In this document: one piece after another, positions 1 to 7,640 of the stretch
How the letters are laid out: every line of letters starts with the position of its first letter
How positions within the stretch are numbered: position 1 is the stretch's first letter
DNA from: DAOTXK01 sp034435395
GTDB lineage: Bacteria; Chloroflexota; Anaerolineae; Aggregatilineales; Ch27
Direction of reading: 5' to 3'
Length of the DNA stretch: 22,066 nt
Assembly: GCA_034435395.1 (NCBI GenBank)
Contig: DAOTXK010000108.1
Location: forward strand, 1 to 22,066
The notes under the pieces: model-generated
Seen by the model: the letters and a program-made list of their open reading frames with translations, nothing else
What the model was told of the DNA's origin: nothing
The model's database searches: none
Made by a program: the position numbers and the translations under genes

Positions 1-1091
1 GCCCCCGGCAGCGACGGGGGAACCACCTCCAGCGTCGCCGTCGGCACCCCCGGAATCGGCAGCGCGGTCGGCGCGCCCGCCCCATCCACCGCGCCGGCGG
101 GCAACCCGCCCCCCTCAGCGCCGGGGGCCAGTGGCAGGGGGGAACCTTCGCTGCTGCCCTCTGGAGAGGCGTTGTCCCCGGCGGGCAGTGCCAGGGGCGT
201 GAACGTCGCCGTAGGGCCCTCGTCCGGCGTCGGCGTCAACACCAGGTCCGGCGTAAACGTGGCCGTCACCGCTTCGCCGCGCAATCCCAGACGGCCCACT
301 GGCAGGTTGTTGAACACCACCTCCAGCCCTGCCCCGTTGCTGGCCTCCACCACCAGCACCTGCTCCGCCTGGTATTGCAGCACTGCGTCGGGTAAAAGAA
401 CCCCCTCATAGAGCAGCCCGCCGTCCGCCGTGACCCGCGCCCAGGTGCGCTGCACGACGGTGACGCTCAGCACGACGCGATCAGTGATGGGCGGCCCGGC
501 GGCGACCACCGGCATCCCCGCCAGGGCCGTCGGCGACGGGATGAAGGTCGCGCTTGGGGTGGGCGACGGAGCGGTTGGCAAAATACTCAGCAGATTCGGC
601 CCTTCACCGGAGACCTGTTCACTCAGCACGCGCTCGATGAGCAGCACGCCGCCCAGGCACAGCGCCGCCACGACCGCCAATCCCAGGACCGCCCCCAACA
701 GGATGCCGGTCCGGCGGCCCCAACCGCCCGACCGGCCAGAGAGCCGCGACTCCGCCTCCAAAGGGGCGCGCGCTGAGGCAGGCGTCAGCGCGGCTGGGGG
801 ACGCTCCGCGCGGCTGCCACGCTGTCCCCAGCGCAGGCCCCACCCTGCCGACCGGCCGTGAATGGCGTCAAACTGGGCCATCACCGCGTCCACATCCAGG
901 TGGAGAAAGTGGGCGTAATTCCGCAGGAAGCCGCGCGCCTGCACCATCCCTGGCAGGTCTTCATACCTGCCGGTTTCGAAGGCCGCCAGGTACCGCGCCC
1001 GGATGCGGAGCGCCTGCTCCGCCTCTTCCAGGGTCAGTTCCCGGGCCTCTCGTGCCGCGCGTAACTGTTGCCCCAGCTCTTCGGCATCCAT
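1..1091 (-). CDS. RodZ-like HTH / transmembrane / DUF4115 protein (3' end outside window)
   Basis: This open frame runs from an ATG at 1091 off the left edge, giving 363 codons with no stop. Residues 1-75 form an XRE/RodZ-type helix-turn-helix domain (a LTLEEAEQAL segment, then RARYLAAFE, then ARGFLRNYAHFL). A charged linker follows, then one membrane helix near 129-153 and a Pro/Thr-rich spacer. Residues about 200-280 form a beta-rich domain ending in the V-G-x-L-G-L-R-G pattern of DUF4115, the C-terminal domain of RodZ-like proteins. The tail after 285 is low-complexity Pro/Thr/Gly. In characterised bacteria RodZ links MreB to the membrane during rod-shape growth; the role here is inferred from architecture. 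It follows rplI and the zinc-ribbon gene on the same strand after a 72-nt gap. The Shine-Dalgarno sequence is weak. Confidence 0.85.
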   Translation of the reverse strand, partial: MDAEELGQQLRAAREARELTLEEAEQALRIRARYLAAFETGRYEDLPGMVQARGFLRNYAHFLHLDVDAVMAQFDAIHGRSAGWGLRWGQRGSRAERPPAALTPASARAPLEAESRLSGRSGGWGRRTGILLGAVLGLAVVAALCLGGVLLIERVLSEQVSGEGPNLLSILPTAPSPTPSATFIPSPTALAGMPVVAAGPPITDRVVLSVTVVQRTWARVTADGGLLYEGVLLPDAVLQYQAEQVLVVEASNGAGLEVVFNNLPVGRLGLRGEAVTATFTPDLVLTPTPDEGPTATFTPLALPAGDNASPEGSSEGSPLPLAPGAEGGGLPAGAVDGAGAPTALPIPGVPTATLEVVPPSLPG

Positions 1092-1163
1092 GCTGGTCCG
1101 TTCGCACTAACAACCGCGCGCGATGCCCTGCCTGGCGCGCTGCCGGGTGGACTTAAGAGGAAG

Positions 1164-1511
1164 TTAATAATGCAGCAGGTCGCGGAGGTCGCCCTCGAAG
1201 GATTGCAGGAATCGACTCCAGGCGGCGATTTCGGAGCGATCGGGTGGAGCCACCTCAGGCCAGATCAGGTCGGTCGCCGCCGGGTCTGGTAGCGCCCGCT
1301 CGACTGACGACTCGCCATCTTCGAGGTAGGCCATGATCATACTTTCCGCGCCACAGGCCGAACAAACCACGACCAGCGTCCAGGCGTGTTCATCCTGGGC
1401 GACGACATGGACATCGTGCGCGTCATACGGACTGTCGCACTCCGTGCAGCGAATGGTCTCGATGAGGTATTGAATCAAAATCTCGTGATTGAGGTCGGAT
1501 TCAGGCGGCAT
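1164..1511 (-). CDS. Small conserved zinc-ribbon protein of unknown function
   Basis: This 115-residue protein starts 6 nt after the rplI stop codon, so the two are almost certainly co-transcribed. Two CxxC knuckles, Cys22/Cys25 and Cys50/Cys53, are spaced as in a zinc ribbon, with a beta-rich stretch (VHVVAQDEHAWTLVVVC) between them. The C-terminal half is acidic and has no recognisable motif. The N-terminus (NHEILIQYLIETIRC) looks amphipathic. No enzymatic residues are evident. Proteins of this layout beside L9 are, from memory, seen in other Chloroflexota, but I cannot verify that here. A role in nucleic-acid binding, ribosome association or protein interaction is possible but not shown. 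A weak GGAAG lies upstream inside the end of rplI. Confidence 0.75.
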   Translation of the reverse strand: MPPESDLNHEILIQYLIETIRCTECDSPYDAHDVHVVAQDEHAWTLVVVCSACGAESMIMAYLEDGESSVERALPDPAATDLIWPEVAPPDRSEIAAWSRFLQSFEGDLRDLLHY

Positions 1512-1517
1512 GCGGGC

Positions 1518-2144
1518 CTACGCTTCCGTTTCCTCTGTCTCGTCAGGCTCGCCCAGCGTCTGCGTGCTGGCCTCGGCCTGGCGGATCATCTCCTGAATCC
1601 GATCCCCGGCCTGTTCGGGGGTCCACTCCTCCGGCGCTTCGACCTCAGCCGCCTCCGGTTCCTGGGCCGCCTGGCGGGCGGCGACGAAGTCCGCCAGTTC
1701 CTCTTCCCGGACGACAAACACCTTTAAGACAGGATTCTTTTCGCTGCCCAGGCGCACCAGCACATCGTGCTCGCCCAGCTCCCGGATGGCCTGCTGGCTG
1801 ATGCGGCGGCGGTTGAGATCGACGCCGGTCTTTTCCAGCAGCGCCTGGACGATGTCCATGGAGGTGACCGAACCATAGAGTTTGCCATTGGCCCCGGCGC
1901 GGCGGCCAAAATACAACTCCGTGCCGTCCACCTGGCGCGCCAGCTCGTTGAGCTTATTCCCCAACGCGGCTTTGCGAGCGGCGGCGGTTTCGCGCAACTT
2001 GATGCTCTGCTTCAACGCGCCCGCCGTGGCCTTGATCGCCAGACCCTGGGGAATCAAATAATTGCGGGCGAAACCATCAGCCACCTCGACCACCTCGCCC
2101 GCGACGCCGTGTTTATACACGTCAGCCGTGAGGATCACTCTCAT
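1518..2144 (-). CDS. rplI: 50S ribosomal protein L9 with long acidic C-terminal tail
   Basis: L9 binds 23S rRNA at the base of the L1 stalk and helps maintain reading frame. The N-terminal rRNA-binding domain (residues 1-50) carries the diagnostic pattern: MRVILTADVYKHG, then GEVVEVADGFARNYLIPQGLA. A charged connecting helix follows, then the C-terminal domain (about 75-150, with GKLYGSVTSMDI and LGEHDVLVRL). The protein is 208 residues, about 60 longer than typical L9 (about 150). The extra tail is rich in Glu, Ala and Pro and may form a short helix (DRIQEMIRQAEA). The start at 2144 is supported by GGAAGGAA just upstream and a -10 box at 2184-2189. The gene leads a minus-strand unit with the zinc-ribbon and RodZ-like genes. 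rpsF, ssb and rpsR, frequent L9 neighbours, are not upstream. Confidence 0.97.
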   Translation of the reverse strand: MRVILTADVYKHGVAGEVVEVADGFARNYLIPQGLAIKATAGALKQSIKLRETAAARKAALGNKLNELARQVDGTELYFGRRAGANGKLYGSVTSMDIVQALLEKTGVDLNRRRISQQAIRELGEHDVLVRLGSEKNPVLKVFVVREEELADFVAARQAAQEPEAAEVEAPEEWTPEQAGDRIQEMIRQAEASTQTLGEPDETEETEA

Positions 2145-2183
2145 CTCGGGGATTCCTTCCCTATCCAGTGATGTCGACCCGGT

Positions 2184-2192
2184 ATCATACCG
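2184..2192 (-). promoter_or_regulatory. Predicted rplI promoter -10 with palindrome
   Basis: Read on the minus strand, TATGAT occupies 2189 to 2184, giving a predicted +1 near 2177 and a 33-nt leader that carries the rplI ribosome binding site. No convincing -35 was found. The -10 lies inside the perfect inverted repeat CGGTATCATACCG (2180-2192), which may be an operator. Because the repeat is symmetric, a -10-like TATCAT also reads on the plus strand toward the Hsp70 gene. Confidence 0.5.
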
Positions 2193-2488
2193 TATCGCCC
2201 CGCCCCCGGCAAGAGTCGATTGCCGGCGACAGAAAACGACCGGCTCCCTGCGCCGCTGGTGGACTGATGGATTGGATTTGCCTGGATGGAAAACTCAGGG
2301 CAATATTGGCAGTTCAACGCCACTGCCAGCGGGGAAACGGCCATCGACCGGCCCGACCGTCCGGCCATCCAGAGACAGCGGTAATGCCAGCAATTTCCTA
2401 TTCACACCGCCGGGAAATGGTCGTAAGGTAGATAGATGCCACAACCTTCGTTGGGCGCGGGTGTGGAGTTGCCCCGTGAGGATACCGC
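2193..2488. other. Divergent intergenic region, no gene supported
   Basis: About 300 bases separate the rplI promoter from the Hsp70-like gene. Short open frames here lack family resemblance, codon bias and ribosome binding sites and were not called. A TAGATA just after 2425 could be a weak -10 for the Hsp70 gene; otherwise the region would be a long leader from the palindromic promoter near 2185. I see no terminator or clear RNA structure. Confidence 0.4.
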
Positions 2489-2491
2489 GTG

Positions 2492-3868
2492 ATGAAAATC
2501 GGCCTCGACTTCGGCACCACCAATTCCAGCGCCGCCCTGTACCGTGACGGCGAACTGACCATCGTCAAATCCCCCGCCGCCGAGCCGTCCGGCATCCTGC
2601 CGTCGTTGATCTACGTGACCCGCAACCACCAGCACATCCTGGGTAAAGCGGCGGCCCGCCGCTACCTGCAAGACGATACCGGTCGCCCGGCCATCTGGGA
2701 AACCAGACACGCCGGCATCATCGATTACTGGGTATCCATCGACATGCCGAGCGTGCTCGGCGGCAGGGTCGAGCCGGTCCTGGTGCGGCAGGACATCTAC
2801 GTGCAGGAGGATATTGGGGCCAAGGGACGGCTGTTACAGTCGGTCAAGACCGCGCTGCGCAACCCCAGCTATGTGGGCACGGCGATCTTTGGCCGGACGT
2901 ACACCATCGAGCAGTTGATCACCTTCCTGCTGCGCGAAATGCGCGACGCCGCGGCGCGCATCACCGGCCAGCCGGTCGAGGCGGTGCTGCTGGGCCGCCC
3001 GGTGACCTTCACCCACGACCGCAAGGGCGACGCCCAGGCCCAGGCCATCCTGCGTAAGGCGGCAGAGGCGGCGGGCTTCAGCGACGTGCAGCTCATGCTG
3101 GAGCCGATCGCCGCCGCCCATTCCTTCCACACCAGCCTGTCGGCGCGACACACCGTGCTGGTCTTCGATTTCGGCGGTGGCACGCTGGACCTCACCGTGA
3201 TCCGTATCGGCGGCAGCGCCAGGCCGGAGGTCCTGGCCACGCGCGGCCTGCTGGTGGGCGGGAATGACTTCGACAAGCGGATCATGGAGCGGTTTTTGTG
3301 GAGCCACTTCGGCTACGGCCAGCCGTTCGAAGACAACCGCCGCCTGTCCTACGAGGTTTACGACTACCTGCTGGACTGGTCGCGCCACCCCGACCTGACC
3401 CGTCACACCTACTTCCGGGACATCAAGCGGGCGGCCACGGTCAATAAGGCCGGGCCGGAGTTCACGGCTCTCTACACGCTGATCAACAACAAGTACGGCT
3501 ACCAGTTGTTCGAGACCATCGAACGGGCCAAGATCGCGCTCTCCACTCAGGAGGAGGTTACGCTGTCCTTCCACGCGGACGGCATCGCCATCGACCAGCC
3601 GATCACGCGGGCCGCCTTCAGCCGCGCCATCCGCGACTACTGCGCCCAGATCGACCAGGCCGTCGCCCAGGTCGTCGCTGAGGCGAGCCTGACCGACCGC
3701 GACATCGACCTGGTGCTGTGCACCGGCGGGTCGTCGTCGGTCCCGGCGGTGCTGGACGTGCTGGCGGGCCGCTTCGGCGCGGACCGCATCCAACAGCACG
3801 ACCCCTTCCTCAGCGTCTCGTCCGGCCTGGCCATTGCGGCGGCCTCCGCCAACGGGCAGGCCAGGTAA
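2492..3868 (+). CDS. YegD-like Hsp70-family ATPase (no substrate-binding domain)
   Basis: This 458-residue protein has only the actin/Hsp70 ATPase fold. The phosphate-1 loop is DFGTTNS (6-12), phosphate-2 is DFGGGTLD (226-233) and the adenosine motif is TGGSSS (411-416). The segment with LGRPVTF, then AQAILRKAAEAAGF and LEPIAAA matches the equivalent region of E. coli YegD, as does the length (about 450). There is no DnaK-type peptide-binding domain or C-terminal lid. YegD proteins are atypical, poorly characterised chaperone-like ATPases, so a role in protein quality control is inference. The ATG at 2492 is preferred because GAGGAT lies 8 nt upstream; an adjacent in-frame GTG at 2489 is an alternative. 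No dnaJ or grpE is nearby. The next gene begins 66 nt downstream with its own promoter. Confidence 0.9.
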   Translation: MKIGLDFGTTNSSAALYRDGELTIVKSPAAEPSGILPSLIYVTRNHQHILGKAAARRYLQDDTGRPAIWETRHAGIIDYWVSIDMPSVLGGRVEPVLVRQDIYVQEDIGAKGRLLQSVKTALRNPSYVGTAIFGRTYTIEQLITFLLREMRDAAARITGQPVEAVLLGRPVTFTHDRKGDAQAQAILRKAAEAAGFSDVQLMLEPIAAAHSFHTSLSARHTVLVFDFGGGTLDLTVIRIGGSARPEVLATRGLLVGGNDFDKRIMERFLWSHFGYGQPFEDNRRLSYEVYDYLLDWSRHPDLTRHTYFRDIKRAATVNKAGPEFTALYTLINNKYGYQLFETIERAKIALSTQEEVTLSFHADGIAIDQPITRAAFSRAIRDYCAQIDQAVAQVVAEASLTDRDIDLVLCTGGSSSVPAVLDVLAGRFGADRIQQHDPFLSVSSGLAIAAASANGQAR

Positions 3869-3916
3869 CACATCGATCTCTCAGGGGCCTGCCCCTTGCC
3901 CGCAGCCTCCGGCCTC

Positions 3917-3925
3917 TGCTAGGAT
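3917..3925 (+). promoter_or_regulatory. Extended -10 promoter of the GT39-type gene
   Basis: TGC followed by TAGGAT forms an extended -10 element. The predicted +1 falls at about 3932, only 1-2 nt before the ATG at 3934, so the transcript would be nearly leaderless. This supports the 3934 start over upstream in-frame starts that would lie inside the Hsp70 gene. Confidence 0.5.
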
Positions 3926-3933
3926 TAGGCAGC

Positions 3934-5577
3934 ATGAAAACCGCCCAGGTTCGGAAAACCCGCCTCCACCGCCTGGCCGTGCTGGTCGTCCTGGCGAGCT
4001 TCATCCTGACCGCCGCCGTGAGTCTCCGCCCCTTCGAGCGCCTGCCCCACCTGGAAGACGAAGTCGCCTACCTCTACCAGGCCAAAATCTTCGCCGGGGG
4101 CCAGCTGGTTATCCCGACGCCGCAGCCGCGCGCCTCATACTGGCAGCCGTTTGTGGTCGATTTTGACGGGGTTCGCTTCGGTAAGTATTCGCCCGGCTGG
4201 CCGCTGCTGCTGGCCGTGGGCGTGCTGCTGGGTCAGCCGTGGGTCGTCAACGCCTTCCTGGCGGCGCTGACCGTCGCCCTGACCTATCGCCTGGGCCGCG
4301 ACCTCTTCGACCCGGCGACGGGACTGGTCGCCGCCGTCCTGCTGGCCGCCTCGCCAATGTTCCTGCTGCTCTCTGGCTCGTTGATGGCCCACACCGCGGC
4401 AACGTTTTTCGCCGTTCTGTTGATGTGGGCGCTGCGGCAGTCCGAACGGCGAGGGCCGGTTCCCTGGGGGGCCGCCCGCTGGGGGGCCGTCGCCGGGGCC
4501 GCGCTGGGAATGCTGGTCAACACCCGCCCGCTGACCGCCGCCGGGATCGCCCTGCCCTTCCTGCTGGCGGCGGGCGGGGCCGTCCTGGGCGGCGGGTGGC
4601 GGCTGGCGAGTGAGCCCGACACCTGGCGCGGCCTGGGGAGGGTCTTCCGGGCTGGCCGGATCACCCCCGGCATCGTCAGCGGGATCGTGCTGCGGCATCG
4701 CGGCGAGGACCGGAAGGTCCGGCTGGCGCTGGTTTTCGCCCTGGCGGCGGGTACCGTCGCTCTGCTGACGCCGATCTATAACGCCGCCGCCACCGGCGAC
4801 CCGACCGCCAACCTCTACACCCTGGTGTGGAGCTACGACCGGGTCGGTTTCGGGCCGGCGTTTGGCCGCGGCGGTCACACGCCGGAGAAAGCGCTGCGCA
4901 ACCTGCGCGTCGACCTGGCGCTGTGGTCCTCGGACCTGTTCGGCTGGCCGATGCCAGAGGCCGTTCACCGCTGGCTGCGGGATACCACCGGCTGGTGGCT
5001 CGGCGAGGGCTTAAGCTGGATTCTGATCCCGGCAGGTCTGATCGCGGCCTGGCGGCAACGCTGGACCTGGCGGCTGCTGGGGGCGTTTGCCGGGCTGGTC
5101 TTTGTCCACCTGTTTTACTGGATCGGCGCGCAGGTCTACAGCGCCCGCTATTACGCCGAAGCCGTCCCCGCTCTGGCCATCCTGAGCGCGGCAGGGGCGA
5201 CCGCCCTGGCCCGGCGCGTTTACCGATGGGCCGTCTATGGGTCGCTGGCAGCGCTGGTCGCGGCCAGCCTGCTGATCTACACCCCGGACCGCCTGGCCTC
5301 GCTGTGGCGCTTCAACAACGTCGGGCGCGACAAGATCGAAGCGCTGACGGCCCTGCGCGACGGTCGCCCGGTCCTGATCCTGGTCACGGGGGAAGAGCGG
5401 CGCTCCTGGCGCGATTGGGGGACGTATATGGCCCTCACCAGCCCCTACCTGGACAGCGACGTGGTCGCGGCGCGGGATCATGGCCTGACGGGCGAGCGCG
5501 AAGCCATCCTGGGCCGCTTCCCCGACCGGCAGGTGCTGGTGCTGCCACCGGACGGCGGGCTGCGGGTGGGCGAGTAG
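3934..5577 (+). CDS. GT39/ArnT-like polytopic membrane glycosyltransferase
   Basis: This 547-residue protein has a first membrane helix at about 12-31, then a short extracytoplasmic loop with the acidic pair HLEDE (39-43), the position of the catalytic Asp/Glu in PMT/ArnT-type (GT-C) enzymes. Many hydrophobic helices follow, for example around the segments WPLLLAVGVLL, GLVAAVLLAASPMFLLL and LLIYTPDRLASL, and a soluble C-terminal stretch of about 60 residues. Enzymes of this class transfer a sugar from a polyprenyl-phosphate donor to lipid or protein on the outer membrane face; donor and acceptor cannot be read from the sequence. The frame continues upstream into the Hsp70 gene, but the -10 box at 3920 and the absence of signal-like sequence upstream favour 3934. 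A second GT39-like protein is encoded at 13420-14931. Confidence 0.82.
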   Translation: MKTAQVRKTRLHRLAVLVVLASFILTAAVSLRPFERLPHLEDEVAYLYQAKIFAGGQLVIPTPQPRASYWQPFVVDFDGVRFGKYSPGWPLLLAVGVLLGQPWVVNAFLAALTVALTYRLGRDLFDPATGLVAAVLLAASPMFLLLSGSLMAHTAATFFAVLLMWALRQSERRGPVPWGAARWGAVAGAALGMLVNTRPLTAAGIALPFLLAAGGAVLGGGWRLASEPDTWRGLGRVFRAGRITPGIVSGIVLRHRGEDRKVRLALVFALAAGTVALLTPIYNAAATGDPTANLYTLVWSYDRVGFGPAFGRGGHTPEKALRNLRVDLALWSSDLFGWPMPEAVHRWLRDTTGWWLGEGLSWILIPAGLIAAWRQRWTWRLLGAFAGLVFVHLFYWIGAQVYSARYYAEAVPALAILSAAGATALARRVYRWAVYGSLAALVAASLLIYTPDRLASLWRFNNVGRDKIEALTALRDGRPVLILVTGEERRSWRDWGTYMALTSPYLDSDVVAARDHGLTGEREAILGRFPDRQVLVLPPDGGLRVGE

Positions 5578-5690
5578 GCTTCAGTGACGAGTCCCCCTGA
5601 TCTGAAACCCCTCTCCCCATCATACGTATTGTTCATCAGCAGAGCGGGTCAATCCGGCCAGAAGCCCGCCCACCAAAGGAGACCAACCAC

Positions 5691-6239
5691 ATGTCCACAG
5701 GGCAGAAACTCACTCCTATGAACCGCCTGCTGTTCAACGGCATGGCCTGGTCGTTTCGCCTCCGCGACCTGCTCAAGCCGCCGCGCCAGGTGCTCCAACC
5801 TGCCGACATCCAGCCGGGTTTGACGGTGGTTGACTACGGCTGCGGCCCCGGCAGCTACACCATCGAAGCCGCCAAGATGGTGGGGCCGGAGGGCCGGGTC
5901 TACGGCGTGGACATTCACCCCCTGGCTGTTGAGTCCGTCCGCCGGAAGGCGGCGCGGCTGGGCCTGAATCAGGTGGCGGGCGTGCTGGTCGATGGCTTCG
6001 ACACCGGCCTCCCCGCTGGCTGCGCCGACCGCGTGCTGCTGATGGACATGATCCACATGGTCCCGGATCGCCCGGCGCTACTCCGGGAGGTCCGCCGCCT
6101 CCTCCAGCCGGACGGCAGGGCCTTCGTGCAGGTCCATCACATGTCCCCGGAGCCGATCATCGCCGCCCTGGACGCCAGCGGCTTCACGGTGGCCGATCGC
6201 GGGGGTGGGAACCTGCTGGCCCGGCCTGCCGCGCCGTGA
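5691..6239 (+). CDS. Class I SAM-dependent methyltransferase (UbiE/type-11-like)
   Basis: This 182-residue Rossmann-fold methyltransferase carries motif I VDYGCGPGSYT (47-57) for SAM binding and motif II GVDIHP (72-77), whose acidic residue should contact the ribose. A later segment (DRVLLMDMIHMVPD, then LREVRRLLQPDGRAFV) matches motifs around beta-4 and beta-5 of type-11 methyltransferases. The N-terminal lead of about 40 residues has MNRLLFNGMAWSFRLRDLLKPP, broken here as MNRLLFNGMAW and SFRLRDLLKPP, which may bind the membrane or cap the active site. The substrate is unknown. AAAGGAG lies about 9 nt before the ATG and fixes the start. It stands alone between unrelated plus-strand genes; a TATTGT near 5627 could be a weak -10. 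Confidence 0.85.
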   Translation: MSTGQKLTPMNRLLFNGMAWSFRLRDLLKPPRQVLQPADIQPGLTVVDYGCGPGSYTIEAAKMVGPEGRVYGVDIHPLAVESVRRKAARLGLNQVAGVLVDGFDTGLPAGCADRVLLMDMIHMVPDRPALLREVRRLLQPDGRAFVQVHHMSPEPIIAALDASGFTVADRGGGNLLARPAAP

Positions 6240-6291
6240 ACGCCATCGCCGGGCGGGACCGTATCCTTAAAACTCCAGGCGCGTTTACACG

Positions 6292-6297
6292 TATAAA
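6292..6297 (+). promoter_or_regulatory. Possible -10 of the ArsA-family gene
   Basis: TATAAA lies about 53 nt upstream of the ATG at 6351. No TGn extension or good -35 is visible, and a second candidate (TATCCT at 6262-6267) is present. The leader holds GTGCC (6310-6314) pairing with GGCAC (6324-6328) and then GGAG (6336-6339), the ribosome binding site. Confidence 0.3.
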
Positions 6298-6350
6298 AGG
6301 ATGACAACGGTGCCATTGCCTGGGGCACGTGTACAGGAGTCAACCAGAAC

Positions 6351-7523
6351 ATGCGGATCATCGTGCATACCGGCAAAGGCGGCGTGGGCAAAACCAGCAT
6401 CTCGGCGGCCACCGCCCTCCGCTGCGCCGAAATGGGCCTGGAAACCATCGTCATCAGCACGGACACGGCTCACAGCCTGGCCGACGCGCTGGACGTGAAG
6501 ATCGGCCCGGAGCCAGTCCCCATTGATGACCACCTGTGGGCGCAGGAGGTTGACGCCCGCTATTCCATCGAAAAGTACTGGGGCAAATTCCAGGAGTACA
6601 TGGTCACCCTGATCACCCAGCGGGGCGTCGAGGAGATCGTGGCCGAGGAGGTCACTCTGCTGCCCGGCCTGGAAGAGGGCGCTCACCTGCTGTGGATCAA
6701 CAAATTCTACGAAGACGGCGACTTCGATGTGCTGGTGGTGGACGCCGCTCCCACCGCCGAGACGCTGCGCCTGCTCAGCCTGCCGGATGCTACGCGCTGG
6801 TGGCTGGAGAAGATCATCTCCCTGGCGGGCGGGCGGGCGGGACGTCTGCTGCGCCCGCTGAGTCGGCTGGCCACCGGGGCCGACCTGCCGGACAGCGACG
6901 TCTGGCGCGCCGTCAAGGACCTGTTCGATACACTGGATAAGGTGCGCGCCCTGATGGGCGACCCGACGATGAGCAGCATCCGGCTGGTGGTGAACGCCGA
7001 AAAAATGGTCATCAAGGAGACGCAGCGCACCTACACTTACCTCAATCTGTACGGCTACCCGACCGACGCCGTGATCTGCAACCGCCTCATCCCGGCCACG
7101 GTCACCGACCCCTATTTCGCCATCTGGAAGGATTCGCAGCAGGAGAATCTGAAGCTGATCGCGGAAGCCTTCGGCGGCCTGCCGCTGCTCACAGCGCCGC
7201 TCTTTGACCAGGAAATGGGCGGGCGGGACACGCTACGCGCCCTGGCCGACGCGCTCTATGGCGACTCCAACCCCGCCGCCGTGCTCTTCGCTGGCAAGAC
7301 CCACACCATCGAAAAGGACGACAATGGCGGCTACTACCTGCGAGTGCCGCTGCCCTTCGCCGATAAAAACGATCTTGACCTGTACCGCTCCGCCGACGAA
7401 CTGACCCTGCGGGTGGGGCCGTACCGCCGCAACATTGTCTTGCCCTATGCCCTGCACACGATGGAGATCGGCAGCGCGCACTTCGAGGAATCGGTGTTGA
7501 AGATTCACTTTGTGGCGACGTGA
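6351..7523 (+). CDS. ArsA-family (Get3-like) ATPase with C-terminal HSP20-like domain
   Basis: This 390-residue protein begins with a deviant Walker A/P-loop, GKGGVGKTS (8-16), with the intradimer signature lysine. DTAHS (38-42) is the switch I region and DAAPTAE (131-137) the Walker B/switch II region, as in ArsA and Get3. Residues about 317-390 form a beta-rich module resembling the ArsA HSP20-like domain (YYLRVPLPF, then DELTLRVGPYRRNIVLP). ArsA powers arsenite efflux with ArsB, and Get3 targets tail-anchored proteins. Here the conserved metalloid-binding cysteine trio is not apparent and there is no arsB, arsR or arsC nearby, so arsenic resistance should not be assumed. The single ATPase half implies a homodimer. 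GGAG lies 11 nt before the ATG. Confidence 0.88.
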   Translation: MRIIVHTGKGGVGKTSISAATALRCAEMGLETIVISTDTAHSLADALDVKIGPEPVPIDDHLWAQEVDARYSIEKYWGKFQEYMVTLITQRGVEEIVAEEVTLLPGLEEGAHLLWINKFYEDGDFDVLVVDAAPTAETLRLLSLPDATRWWLEKIISLAGGRAGRLLRPLSRLATGADLPDSDVWRAVKDLFDTLDKVRALMGDPTMSSIRLVVNAEKMVIKETQRTYTYLNLYGYPTDAVICNRLIPATVTDPYFAIWKDSQQENLKLIAEAFGGLPLLTAPLFDQEMGGRDTLRALADALYGDSNPAAVLFAGKTHTIEKDDNGGYYLRVPLPFADKNDLDLYRSADELTLRVGPYRRNIVLPYALHTMEIGSAHFEESVLKIHFVAT

Positions 7524-7579
7524 GGGTTTCCGGGCTGGCGCGGGTATAGATGGTGGCCGCGCCTGACCCGGATGAACCA

Positions 7580-7588
7580 TGGTAGACT
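7580..7588 (+). promoter_or_regulatory. Extended -10 promoter of the UbiB-like gene
   Basis: TGG followed by TAGACT forms an extended -10, with a predicted +1 near 7595. The upstream in-frame ATG at 7572 lies before this +1, so the ATG at 7641 (46-nt leader) is the better start. No strong -35 is seen. Confidence 0.45.
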
Positions 7589-7640
7589 GAAGCAGCGGCA
7601 GAATCCGCTGCCAGGCTTCCCAGATTCGGCTCTGACCGCC

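Noticed and set aside
1116..1140. GCGCGC-rich inverted repeat between the zinc-ribbon and RodZ-like genes
   Set aside because: Short, self-palindromic GC runs are expected by chance here, and no T-tract follows on the minus strand.
2168..2431. Plus-strand open frame of 87 codons between rplI and the Hsp70-like gene
   Set aside because: No ribosome binding site, poor codon bias and no recognisable protein features.
2834..3871. Long minus-strand open frame of 345 codons opposite the Hsp70-like gene
   Set aside because: It is a shadow of the GC-rich coding strand; the plus-strand frame carries all Hsp70 motifs.
3883..3896. AGGGGC-CT-GCCCCT hairpin after the Hsp70-like gene
   Set aside because: The stem is only about five pairs once a loop is allowed, and no T-run follows, so it is not called as a terminator.
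3718..3933. In-frame upstream extension of the GT39-type protein
   Set aside because: It lies inside the Hsp70-like gene, has no membrane or signal features, and would start upstream of the -10 box that fits ATG 3934.
6351..7523. Arsenic resistance operon
   Set aside because: Only an ArsA-like ATPase is present; arsB, arsR, arsC, arsD and the metalloid-binding cysteine set are missing.
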